Shown piece by piece: positions 53,970 through 64,000 of a stretch of DNA of 64,000 bases; the first letter of the stretch is position 1; the number at the start of each line of letters is the position of its first letter. The notes beneath the pieces were generated by a model. That model was given only the letters and a program-made list of their open reading frames with translations, searched no databases and was not told the origin of the DNA. The translations under genes were made by a program, and so were the position numbers. Source of the stretch: Imbricaverruca yamaguchii (lineage: Eukaryota > Arthropoda > Thecostraca > Neoverrucidae); contig JAOTOL010001240.1 of assembly GCA_034440575.1 (NCBI GenBank), positions 1 through 64,000 of the forward strand. The letters are read 5' to 3'.

Positions 53970-56900
53970 GTGAGGATGCAGCTCGGGGGTCAGGTGATGA
54001 CCTGACACGGAGACTATGGCCCCACAAATAGTGTTAAAAGCTTCAAAATACGTGTCGATCGCCCGCAAAAACGCACCAGGGCCAGAACAAAATTCACGAT
54101 TCCGGAACAAAAGATCCAGCCGAGACTCCAACAACCACACACGGGCCAGAAAATATCCAACCGGGTGACCGAAAAATAGATCCAGGTCCGGAAAGTTACT
54201 CTGGCGCCCCAAATATCGTAACAAGTCATTCACAAGCTCAAAATGTACCATGGCCCTGACCAATCGCACTGTGGAGCCCACAACTAGCGCCAAGGCACCA
54301 CAAATCGTGCCGGGATCAGAACAAAATAAATCTTGCATACAGAATATAAATCTGGACCCGAAGAATTACACCGAGGCGTCACAAACCCGTCGAACCCGGG
54401 AAGGAACGCGCTGGGGTCCAAAGAGTCAAACCCTGGATAAATATCGCACTAGGGCCTACACATTAAGCAGGAGGGTGGATAAAAATCCAATGGGTCCCCA
54501 TGAATGAGTCAGGAAATGAAAAATTGTCCCGGAGTACGAAAAAAATCAGAAGAGGTTCACAAAAATTGGGTCGATGCAGAAAGCTCGCGGCAGGGCTTCG
54601 AAAACTTGCGCCTGGGCCCGGAAAGTCACGTTTTGGTGCCCAAGAGATCATCTCAGGATCCAGAAAATTAACCCCACCTCCGAAAATTTAGGGAGGCCTG
54701 TAAAGAAAGTTCACGTTAGGACCCCGATAGCTCCCATTGTGGCAAAAAAGTCGCATCTGTATTCACAAAAATGCTCCAGTTCCCCAGGATTCTCGTCAGG
54801 ACACCACAATTTTTTACAATTATAAAAAAGTTATAATTCAGCGCCCCAAATAAACGGAGCACGACCCTAAAAGTGTACCATGAGCCCGGCGCTTACTGGA
54901 GCCATTCAACACACACTGGGTCCCCAATCATTAAGTATTTCCCTCGAAGCTTTTTCATGTCGGTGAGGAAGCGAACCGACTGGGAGCTTGGTGACTCTGA
55001 CGTCACGCGGAATTACTGACGCCGGCCTGTCAATGTACATGTAGTGTCATACCGAAGGGGGAGGGGTGGGGGCGAAAGTGACAATCCGCCCACTCCCATT
55101 GAGAGGTGATGGCCTCAAATAGTGGCGCAGGGGCTCAGAAAAATTGTTCCAGGGTCCCGAAATATCACGCTTGGATCATCCAACAGCCACCCTTTCGTCC
55201 AACAAAATCGTGCCTGAACCTAAAACATTGGACGGGGACCGGGAAATAGGAAATGAAACTGGGGCTGATGAAAATTGAGTAGGAACTCCACAAAAGCATT
55301 TTGGCTCCGGAAAATCGCTCTGAATCTCCAAGAATCGCGCCGACGGCTCCGAAAAAAGCTTCGGGTCCCGAAAAACAGGCCCGGCCCGACAAAAAAAAAT
55401 GCGCCAGGGCCACACAAATTGTGTCGGGGAGCAAAATAGCGTGCCAGGAGAACGAAAAGTCACATTGAGGCCCCAAAGAATACCAACGGGGCCCGAAAAA
55501 TTCGCCTTGTGGATGAATATATGCAGCGGGTCCAAAAGGCACACTAGAATCCTGGAAGCGTACTGAGTGTCTCCTGAAGCGCACCGGATCCCGAAAGAAA
55601 AAGCGACAGGGCTTTACAATATGCGCTAGGTCCCTCAATACGCACACCAGAGGCATTCAATACACGCTTGAGTCATCAAAGCACACCGGAACCACACGTG
55701 CGACATGAACGCGACAAAAACAGACCGGGACCCAAAAAAAGCGATATGATGAGAAAAACATGCCAGTGCACCAAATAAGCACGTCGCGGCCTTTGAAAAC
55801 GCGTCGGTTTCTTTAAAAAAAACATTGTGGATCCGCAAAAGGAAGCGACAAGGCCATACAGATGCGGCGGGTCTCAAAACCGCGCAGGAGCTCTAAATCA
55901 CATAAAAACACAACATGAGGTACACCAAACTTTGATGTTGGTACATCAAGCTTTGGTCATCGAAGCTCCTAGGGTATCTGAGTTTCTTTGCTGGCACAAA
56001 ATATGGTATGAAGAGAAATATCCATTGAATTGAACTTACCGAATTTCCTCAGTGAAAATAACATGCAAAGCATTGCATGACGTGAACTCTGGCACCCGAC
56101 TATCATATGGCAACAATTGGCAAAACGGGCGTAGCAGAGACCCGAGAATCGCACAAAGTGTGGCGAATGCGCCGACCGCGCATGACGGGTGACTCGTGCG
56201 GGAACGTTGGCGCGATGACGTCAACCACGTCAGCTGAATTGACCTCAACTGAAATGCGTGAAATTGAAGCAAAAGCGAGCGACCACGGATCCGAGTGCGC
56301 TCAATCATACTGAATGTGTAGACCCAGAACCCTAGCTCACATTCCTCCTCCTAGAACCCAGCTCATATTCCTCCTCCTAGAACCCAGCTCATATTCCTTT
56401 GAGAGGGGCGTCCTTTGGCTGAAAAAAACGTTCAGAGAGAGTATTGCACTGAAATATTATCGGAGGGGTGCCATTCCCGGCCAGAGGGGCGCCACTTGTC
56501 CATGCGGTTGGGGGGGGGGTGGAGGCACATCCTCAGAATTCCCCATGTATCCGACCCTGTTGACAGCATGAGTGCTGCACTGAAGACGGTGGAACACCTG
56601 GTCAAACAGGACCAGAATGTTGCCAGTTGCACTCCATGTGTACGCTGTGTAATTGACGAAACGGCCGACGGCCCGGTTCGGCCGCAAGAGTACCAGGATG
56701 AATAACGCCCAAGTATGCCCAAATATGCCTAGAAGTGATGCCCAAACCCAAAGCACTCCCTGTAAACGATCGAACAGAGAGGACGTCTCGCGTGCAGTAG
56801 GCAGGTACGAGGCCAACTAGCACAACAAACGGAAGATAGCGCTCTCTATCTACCATCGGCATCGCGAGTTGGTACACATGCCGTGCTCCACCTGCCACCA

Positions 56901-59900
56901 GAGGCGAATCCAGACATTTTGATCCGGGGGGGGGGGGTACTTGTCCCTCGGGATCACCATTTCTCCGGGGCGCCATCAGTACTCTAGTGGACACCATCGC
57001 CTGCAAAAAAGACATTTTAAGCGGTGAGGGTGGCGAGGGGGGGGGGGGAGGGGGGAGTGGAGTCCACTCGAGCGTCCTTTTTCCAGTCTCAAAGATGCTT
57101 CACATCTCTGAGAGTGAGAGGTGGGCACATGCTCCCAGCTGTTCCTCTGGATCTGTCACTGCCTATCACACGTCAAGGCAGCCTAGATGACATGACGACG
57201 CCCACATCACGGCCAATCTAGCGCCGCGCAGACATATAAAGAAACAATTCCAACAGGACGTGAACTTCTTACCATAACGAACACAGCGAATAGAACTGCT
57301 CGACCCGGTCAAGCACAGGGGCAGCGATAGCGTGCTTACACCGCACAGCCTTGACATGCTCCTTTCTGCGCTGCCACACACAGTTTTGCCGCACGAAATA
57401 CCGCATACTTGGCCTCCACATGTCCAGAAAGCCCGGCACCTACAGCACGGCACCTAGCAAAAGACCAGAAGCTGCCGAAATTTGTCCACTTTATTGTTAG
57501 AGTACGCACCGTCTACTACTGGTGCCGTATGTCGCAGATATCGCCATACTCTTCGTCCGCTCGTCATTCCGCTTCGCTACGATGTCCCTGGTGGCCACTC
57601 ACAGCTAGCCCCTTCACTCACAGTTAGTCCCTCTCCACTCACAGTTAGCCCCCTTCACTCACAGTTAGTCCCTATCCACTCACATTTAGTCCCTCTCCAC
57701 TCACAGGTAGTCGTAGTCTCCCTCAACTCACAGTTAGTTCCTCTCCATTCACAGTTAGTCCATATCCACTCACATTTAGTCCCTCTCCACTCACAGGTAG
57801 TCCCCCTCAACTCACATTTAGTCCCTCTCCACTCACAGGTAGTCGTAGTCTCCCTCCACTCACAGTTAGTCCCTCTCCACTCACAGTTAGTCCATATCCA
57901 CTCACATTTAGTCCCTCTCCGCTCACAGGTAGTCCCCCTCAACTTACAGTTAGTTCCTCTCCACTCACAGTTCATCCCTCTCCACTCACAGCTGGCCCCC
58001 TTCACTCACAGTTAGTCCCCCTCCACTCACAGTTAGTCCCTCTCCACTCACAGTTCAGTCCCCTCACTCAGTTCCCTCCTCCACTCACAGTTAGCCCCCT
58101 CCACTCACAGGTAGTCCCTCAACTCACAGTTAGTCCCTCTCCACTCACAGTTCATCCCTCTCCACTCACAGTTAGTCCCTCTCCACTCACAGGTAGTCCC
58201 CCTCAACTCACAGTTAGTTCCTCTCCACTCACAGTTAGTCCCACGCCACTCACAGTTACTTCATCCACAATCACAGTTAGTCCCTCTCCACTCGCAGTTA
58301 GTCCCCTCCACTCACAGTTAGTCCCTCTCCACTCACAGTTAATCCATCCACAATCACAGTTAGGCCCTCTCCACTCACAGCTAGTCCCTAGTTCCAGCTA
58401 GTCCCCACTCCACTCAGTCCATCTGCACTCACAGTTAGTCCCCTGTCACTCACAGTTAGTCCCTCTCCACTCACAGTTAGTCCCTCTCAATTCACAGTTA
58501 GTCCCTATCCACTCACAGTTAGTCCCTCTCCACCCAAGGTTATCTGGTGAGGGTGTTGACCTCGAACACCGAGCCCAGAGGATCATTTGGGGGTGTTGAC
58601 ACCTGGATGGAGGTTATTCATGTCCAGTTGATTCTAAATATACTCGAGCGCAAGCATTTTCAGTAATGATAACGTATGTGCATCCGAGTATCCGTGATGG
58701 TGGTTCTCAGAACTAATTTGAAGCCACCACCCATACATAGGGTGGGTACTACTGAACTCATCTGACCTGGTTGCACTTCGATAGTGATTGCTGTGTTTGC
58801 TTCCCGCCATTGCTGTTTCATACCTGCCATTGCTGTTTCACACCCGTCATTACTGTTTCATATTCGCCATTGCTGTTTCATAACCGCCATTGCTGTTTCA
58901 CACTCGCCATTGCTCTTTCATGCCACAGCCGGGCTTCTGATGGATATCGAAGATTACCTCAAGACGTCGCCGTACCTCCCCGAGTCGACCACCCTGCTCG
59001 GTAATCTCTCCGACGCCGGCTTCCACGGCGGCAACATGAACACCAGCACAGCGTCCGGCACCACCGACGACTTCGGCAGCATCGGAAAAGGCTCCAACCG
59101 CATGGTAACGGCCGCCGCCAACTCCAGCTCCAGCTCCAGCTCCGGCTCCGGCTCGACCGGCGGCGACCTCAGCGCCGACGGAGCGCTGCCGTCGTCATCG
59201 TCGTCGTCGTCGGCGCACTCGTCAGGACCGGGAGCTGCGGTGACGGCCACCGGCCTCGCCCGGGCACAGGTCGGCTCGACCAGCTCCCTCTCCGGCACAC
59301 AAGTCCGGCTCGGTCAGTACCGTCACCATAGCGGGGTCAGTACTGGGTCAGTACTGGGTCAGTACTGGGTCAGGACTGGGGGCAGTACTGGGGTCAGTAC
59401 TGGGTCAGGACTGGGTCAGTACTGGGGTCAGTACTGGGGTCAGTACCGTCACCATATCGGGGTCAGTACTGGGTCAGTACTGGGGGCAATACTGGGGTCG
59501 TACCGTCACCATAGGTCGTACTGGATCAGTACTGGGTCAGTACTGGGTCAGTACTGGGGGCAATACTGGGGTCAATACAGTCACTATAGCGGGGTCAGTA
59601 CTGGGTCAGTACTGGGGGCAGTACTGGGGTCAGTCCCGGGTCAGTACTGGGTCAGTAATGGGGTCAGTACTGGGTCAGTATTGGAGGCAGTACTGGGGGC
59701 AGCACTAGAGAAAGCACTGGGTCAGTACCTCCATCATAACGGTGTTATTACTGGGGTCAGTACTGGGTCGTTACTAGGGTCAGTACCTCCATCATAGCGG
59801 TATTATTACTGTGGTCAGTACCGAAGTCAGTACTGGGGGCAGTACTGGGGTCAGTACTGTCGTCAGCACTGTGTTCAGTACTGGGTCAGTCCTAGGGTCA

Positions 59901-62900
59901 GTACTGTGGTCAGTACTGGGGCCGGTACTGGTGTAAACACTAGGGTCGGTAGTGGTATAAGTACTAGGGTTAGCACTGGGTCAGTATTGGGATCAGTACC
60001 GCCATCATAGCGGTGCCAGTACTCGGTCTGCACTGGGGTCAGTACCGGGGTCAGTACCGGGGTCAGTACTATGGTCAGCACTGAGCCAGTACTGAGCCAG
60101 TGCTGTGGTCAGTACTGGGACAGTACTATGGTCAGTACCGGGGTCAATACCGAGGTCAGCACTAGGGTTAGTACTTGGCCAATAGTGGTGTAAGCACTGG
60201 TAAGCACTGGGGTCAGTACTGGGGTCAGTAATTGGGTCAGTACTGGGGTCAGTACTGGGCCAGTAGTCGGCACCAGTACTGGAATCGGCCACGGCCGAGT
60301 ATCAGTGTCACCGTCAGGGTTGGTGCTGGGCTCGTCACCCAGCTAGTGCACCCGGAACTGACTGTGCCACTGTGCCAAGGTCGACACCAGCACAGCACCA
60401 GAGGCAGCTCCGGCACAGTTTGACTCAGCATCCACGTTGTATCGTACATTTTTCCGCTTCGATTGTGTACATTTTTTTTCAATTGCGACAGGACAAACTG
60501 ACTATTTTCACATCGTGGCTGCGGTCCAGGAAGTAACGAAGTTATAATCCAGCTGAGTAGTTACAAGTCAAAAACACAGATATATCGACATTACTGTATG
60601 GTCATGGTCAGAGGCAGATCCAGGCATTGTCATGGGAAGGGGCACATGTCCAGAGTGGAAGCCACTTCCTAAGTACCTGGATTAAAAAGCCTTTGGATGA
60701 GCCTTTGTCCTACCTAAGCCTTTGGATTAAAATTGGAAGGGCATGCACTAGACCCTTTGGCTCTCGGGAGAGTGCCCCTGGTTCTAAAAAAGGCACAGGG
60801 GTGCACTCTTGCCATCCCGGAGTGGCGCCTTTTCCCGGCTGCAAAGGCGCCACTTTCCCATGGTGGGGGGAGAGGCACCCGCCAGGCTCATGGTACGCTC
60901 CGAAATTGGCGCACGATGGTTCGGGGTGGATTCAGGAATTTTGATCGACGGACGGCGAAATTGTTCCCCTCCGGGAGATTGCTAAAAAAATGCAAGTTGA
61001 GTGAAGGATGGGCGGAAAGTGCACTCGAGTATCCTGGAAGAGGCGATAAATATCCAAAAGGGAGCGTCTTTTCTACTCCAAGTTGCACCATCAACAAAAA
61101 AACTCATTGTGAACGTAGGTGAAAGGGGAAGGTGCACTCGGGAGTCCTGGAGTGGCACCTTTTTCCTGTCGAAGTGGCGCCGCATAGCCACCGGGCGGGG
61201 GCACATGATCCCAGTTTCCCACTGCCTCCGCCACTGCGATCACCCCACAGTCGTGACGTGAGTCGCGTCACATCACAGTCGTGACGCGGCGTCACGCGAG
61301 TCGTGACGCCGCGCCATGCCGCTGCTCCCGCCACTGCTCCCGCCACTGCTCCCGCCGCCGCTCCCGCCACTGCTCCCGCCGCTGCTCCCGCCGCCGCTCC
61401 GCCACCGCTCCGCCGCTGCTCCCGCCGCCGCTCCCGCCGCCACTGCTCCCGCCACTGCTCCCGCCGCCGCTCCCGCCGCTGCTCCCGCCGCTGCTCCCGC
61501 CACTGCTCCCGCCACTGCTCCCGCCGCCGCTCCCGCCACTGCTCCCGCCGCTGCTCCCGCCGCTGCTCCCGCCACCGCTCCCGCCACTGCTCCGCCACTG
61601 CTCCCGCCGCCGCTCCGCCGCCGCTCCCGCCACCGCTCCGCCACTGCTCCCGCCGCCGCTCCCGCCGTGCTCCCGCCGCCGCTCCCGCCACCGCTCCCGC
61701 CGCCGCTCCCGCCACTGCTCCCGCCGCTGCTCCCGCCGCTGCTCCCGCCACTGCTCCCGCCGCTGCTCCTGCCGCTGCTCCCGCCACCGCTCCCGCCGCC
61801 GCTCCCGCCACTGCTCCCGCCACCGCTCCCGCCACCGCTCCCGCCACTGCTCCCGCCGCCGCTCCTCACCGCCGCCGGTGTGGCCGACCTTTCAGACGGG
61901 CCGGGCGACGTCAGCACGCAGGCGACCCAGAGCATGGAGGCCGGCCGCACCCGGTCGACAGTCACCGCCCACACCGACGGCGGACCCGCCCACTCGGGCG
62001 CCACGCCCACCTTCCACGCGCTGGCCGCCGGCAGCGACGGCCGACAGCGGGACAGCACGGCGGAGGTCCGGTCCACGCCCACCCAGACCGCGTCATTTAC
62101 TGACGTCACTGAACCTGAACCAGCATCAACAGCTAACGTCACTGAACCTGAACCAGGATCGACAGGTACCGTCACTGAACCTGAACCAGGATCGACAGGT
62201 AGCGTCACTGAACCTGAACCAGGATCGACAGGTAACGTCACTGAACCTGAACCAGCATCGCCAGATAACATCACCGAATCTGAACCAGCATCACCAGCTA
62301 ACGTCACTGAACCTGAACCAACATCACCGGCCACCACTGTCAAACCGGAGCCGGTATCGCAAACTAACATCACCGAACCTAAACCAGCATCTCCAGCTAG
62401 CATCACTGAACCTGAACCAGCGTCACCAGGTAACGTCACTGAACCTGAACCAACATCACCAGCCACCACTGCCAAACCGGAGCCGGAACCACCAGCTGGC
62501 ATCACTGAACCTGAACCAACATCACCAGCTAACATCACCGAACCTGAACCAGCATCACCAGGTAACATCAGCGAACCTGAACCAGCATCACCAGGTAACA
62601 TCACTGAGTCTGAACCAGCGTCACCAGACAGCATCACTGAACCTAAACCAGCAACCCCGCACAATACTGATCCTGAGCCGCCAGGTGACCTGATTGAACC
62701 TACACCAGCATCACCTGAACCGGAACCAGTATCACCAGTCGCTGTTCCTGAGCCAGGATCAGCATCCTCAGTGAACATCACAAAGCATGGTTCAGTATCA
62801 CTGGCCACCAGTATTGAATCAGAACCAGTATCACCAGTCAGCATAGCAACACCTGATCCAGAAACACCTGCCAACCAAGGTGGACTTGAGTCAGGATCAG

Positions 62901-63646
62901 TAGTCAACGCCACAAAGCCGAAACGATTGCCATCAGCCAACATTGCGGAACCTGAACCAATATCGCACGATAACATTACAGAAACTGAACCATCCTTGGC
63001 AACCAACACCTCAATAGCTGTGCAGACCCGAGTGTCGAATGTGACGACTCCTGAACCAGCACCAGCAGTCATCATCACAAGGCCTGAACAAACGTCAGCC
63101 GTCGACATCACAGAGCCTGAACCAGCATCGGCAATCAACATCACACAGCCTGAACCAGCATCGGCAATCAACATCACACGGCCTGAACCAGCATCGGTCA
63201 TCAACATCACACGGCCTGAACCAGCATCGGTCATCAACATCACACAGCCTGAACCAGCATCGGCAATCAACATCACACGGCCTGAACCAGCATCGGTCAT
63301 CAACATCACACGGCCTGAACCAGCAACGGCCACCAACATCACACAGCCCGAACCAGCGCCAGTCGTCACAACCACGCAACCGCCAACAGCGCTCGAGAAC
63401 AGAACGCTCGGCGCAGCGCTCCAACCGAACCGAACCGCGCCGCACGTCGACCGGCGGCCGGCGAACTCCTCCTCGCCCTCCGGCCGAGAGCCGCTCGACC
63501 TGAGCTCTGGCGACCTGGCGACCATCCTGCACGAGCTGGAGAGCACGCCCGGCGCCAACACCACCGTCGAGTCGGGCCGCTCGTCCAGCGTCACCAACAC
63601 GCACACCGTCACCGAAACTGTCGAGAACAGACCTTTCACCGGCTAA
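53816..63646 (+). CDS. Secreted mucin-like protein with 11-residue TEPEP repeats (3 coding exons)
   Basis: Exons 53816-53969, 58929-59312 and 61896-63646 join in phase 1-1 to 2289 nt, 762 codons plus TAA. Residues 1-40 are a signal peptide with a long Leu-rich core. Residues 52-179 are Ser/Thr/Gly-rich with a Ser8-type run and one better-structured patch (DIEDYLKTSPYLPES). Residues about 249-680 are about 38 tandem 11-mers of the form N-[IV]-T-E-P-E-P-[AGT]-S-[PTA]-x. The C-tail holds LSSGDLATILHELES and N-x-T sites. No transmembrane segment follows. High GC at third codon positions supports coding. I do not recognise the family; an extracellular, heavily glycosylated structural or mucous protein is inferred. 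Confidence 0.8.
54020..54935. repeat. Degenerate 20-bp array with phased A-tracts, part 1
   Basis: A-runs recur about every 20 bp, for example starts near 54239, 54261, 54281, 54301, 54322, 54341, 54361, 54381, 54400, 54420, 54440, 54459, 54480, 54500, 54519, 54540, 54560, 54579, 54600, 54621, 54641, 54662. Between A-runs lies a CGCRCYRGGGYCC-like word. Units differ strongly but the step is very regular. The minus open frame of 278 codons over it is a shadow. Confidence 0.85.
55125..55920. repeat. Degenerate 20-bp array with phased A-tracts, part 2
   Basis: Continues the same pattern after a 190-bp gap. A-runs near 55331, 55351, 55371, 55391, 55413, 55431, 55454, 55474, 55495, separated by GCGCCGACGGCTCC-like words. 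Confidence 0.85.
56290..56560 (+). repeat. CTCATATTCCTCCTCCTAGAACC repeat and 27-bp-family fragment
   Basis: Three 28-bp units at 56335-56400, followed by GAGGGGTGCCATTCCCGGCC and GGAGGCACATCCTC, which match the 27-bp family. Confidence 0.6.
56888..57165 (+). mobile_element. CAGTGGCGG-type element with 27-bp units
   Basis: AGAGGCGAATCCAGACATTT start, GTCCACTCGAGCGTCC unit, GGGCACATGCTCCCAG and a CTGGATCTGTCACTG end. Two G-runs of ten or more lie inside. Confidence 0.5.
57590..58545. repeat. CTCACAGTTAGTCCCTCTCCA minisatellite
   Basis: About 45 units of 20-22 bp with the core CACTCACAGTTAGTCCCTCT. The His/Ser/Leu-rich plus open frames are shadows. Confidence 0.96.
58795..58925. repeat. 20-bp repeat running into the exon 2 acceptor
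   Basis: Seven units of exactly 20 bp, GCCATTGCTGTTTCACACTC type. The last reads GCTCTTTCATGCCACAG, the acceptor itself, so the polypyrimidine tract of the splice site is a repeat unit. Confidence 0.93.
58929..59312 (+). CDS. Secreted-protein gene exon 2
   Basis: Acceptor CATGCCACAG. Encodes AGLLMDIEDYLKTSPYLPES, then Asn/Thr/Ser/Gly-rich sequence with a Ser-rich run, ending GTQVRL. Donor GTCAGT. Phase 1 on both sides, 384 bp. If exon 1 were not used, ATG at 58940 could start translation, but then no signal peptide would be present. Confidence 0.8.
59313..60285. repeat. GTCAGTACTGG minisatellite starting at the exon 2 donor
   Basis: The donor GTCAGTAC is the first unit. GTCAGTACTGGG units of 11-18 bp follow for almost 1 kb, with occasional GTACCGTCACCATAGCGG units. 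The array supplies many GTCAGT donor-like sites. Confidence 0.95.
60286..60607. other. Secreted-protein gene intron 2, unique part
   Basis: No feature recognised. Confidence 0.4.
60608..61235 (+). mobile_element. CAGTGGCGG-type element, long copy with 27-bp units
   Basis: Starts CAGAGGCAGATCCAGGCATT and ends GGGGGCACATGATCCCAG then CCTCCGCCACTG, so the ends are roughly inverted. Internal GTGCACTCGAGTATCCTGGA, GTGCACTCGGGAGTCCTGGA and GGCGCCACTTTCCC units recur at about 27 bp multiples. Confidence 0.6.
61308..61870. repeat. CTCCCGCCACTG 12-bp minisatellite ending at the exon 3 acceptor
   Basis: About 46 units CTCCCGCCACTG/CTCCCGCCGCTG. Some units lack a base, which shifts the frame, so a translated Leu/Pro or Ala/Pro tract is not constant. 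It stops about 25 bp before the acceptor CGACCTTTCAG, so I treat it as intronic. Confidence 0.93.
61896..63646 (+). CDS. Secreted-protein gene exon 3 (11-mer repeat domain, stop)
   Basis: After acceptor CGACCTTTCAG it encodes DGPGDVSTQATQSMEAG, a linker, then 11-residue repeats from 62102 to about 63380, then a unique tail to TAA at 63644-63646. The 33-bp unit is GTCACTGAACCTGAACCAGC-type in the first half and AACATCACACGGCCTGAACC-type in the second. Roughly two thirds of the units carry N-[IVA]-[ST]. Confidence 0.88.
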
Positions 63647-63659
63647 GTGGTAGGGTAAC

Positions 63660-63870
63660 TGGTGACGTATAAGTGACGTCACTGGGCCGCTGGAAGCCCA
63701 CCGGTGATGCCGCTGTCCTGCTGGCCGTGCACAAGTGACGCCGCTGGGCCACCGGGGTGCCCGGTGACGTCACATGGCCACTGATCGTGCACTAGTGACG
63801 TCACTATCCCACTGGGAGTGCACCATTGACGTCACCGACCCACTTGTTATGCACCAGTGACGTCATTAGG
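63660..63870. repeat. 31-bp repeat with CRE octamers
   Basis: TGACGTCA occurs at 63674, 63765, 63796, 63827 and 63858; the last four are exactly 31 bp apart. Degenerate versions lie at 63663, 63703 and 63736. The array begins about 15 bp after the stop codon. Confidence 0.92.
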
Positions 63871-64000
63871 CTCGGACAGGGTTCGTTCGTGAAGCGCGCG
63901 GCGTCAGGGCCTGGGATGGCTCGATAGCTGCGGGGACGTCGCCGACAGTCGTGTGACGACCTTCCCCCGCAGTCCGGCCCACCGTTCCAGCGTCAGCGCG
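63871..64000. other. Window end, nothing recognised
   Basis: GC-rich 3' flank. No polyadenylation signal seen before the end. Confidence 0.4.

Larger units (their letters stand above)
53970..58928 (+). other. Secreted-protein gene intron 1
   Basis: GT at 53970, AG at 58927-58928. Filled by two A-tract 20-bp arrays, 27-bp-family elements, a 21-bp array and a 20-bp array touching the acceptor. No further exon was found in it, though small ones could be missed. Confidence 0.65.

Noticed and set aside
53502..54338. 278-codon minus open frame
   Set aside because: Covers the A-tract array and the antisense of the signal-peptide exon; no domain and no start context.
61316..61895. Leu/Pro-rich tract as a coding N-terminus of exon 3
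   Set aside because: Unit-length changes not divisible by three and a good acceptor (CGACCTTTCAG) with matching phase just after it indicate intron.
61273..63639. 788-codon minus open frame opposite the secreted-protein exon 3
   Set aside because: Its start looks slightly signal-like, but codon bias, splice sites and phase support the plus strand; the antisense frame is open because the 33-bp repeat has no stop in it.

Overview
The window is eukaryotic nuclear DNA from an animal, most likely an arthropod. It has intron-rich genes with GT-AG splice sites, tRNA-derived SINEs, fragments of non-LTR retrotransposons, a mariner-type transposase relic, a TTAA-flanked DNA element and short TTAGG-like runs. 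The glutamate dehydrogenase reads like an arthropod protein. A crustacean such as a barnacle is a guess from the SINE and minisatellite style, not something the sequence proves. Nothing looks bacterial or organellar.

Two protein genes can be assembled. The first is a complete mitochondrial glutamate dehydrogenase gene (Gdh) on the minus strand, 39077 down to 8554. It has 14 coding exons and a predicted product of 548 residues. All splice phases agree and the protein aligns end to end with animal GDH. The second, on the plus strand (53816 to 63646), has three coding exons in phase 1-1. It encodes a 762-residue secreted, mucin-like protein: a leucine-rich signal peptide, a Ser/Gly-rich segment, and about 38 copies of an 11-residue repeat of the T-E-P-E-P type, most carrying an N-glycosylation sequon. 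I do not recognise its family.

Layout: 1-7.8 kb is AT-rich and holds retrotransposon fragments, a 2.6 kb TTAA-flanked element and a degenerate 27-bp repeat family. 7.8-39.1 kb is the GC-rich Gdh gene, whose introns are mostly minisatellites and SINEs. 39.1-40 kb is a CACGTACA-rich array next to Gdh exon 1. 40-46 kb is AT-rich with LINE relics. 46-53.5 kb holds degenerate 20-bp arrays, an inverted repeat pair and a broken transposase. 53.5-63.7 kb is the secreted-protein gene, whose introns are again tandem arrays. The window ends in a 31-bp repeat carrying CRE octamers.

The main unusual pattern is that tandem arrays in both genes begin at, or contain copies of, the neighbouring splice sites, so the arrays carry decoy donors and acceptors. 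Further points are a degenerate 20-bp array with phased A-tracts, a set of perfect short-loop hairpins, a decayed copy of a Gdh exon, and an insertion in the GDH antenna.
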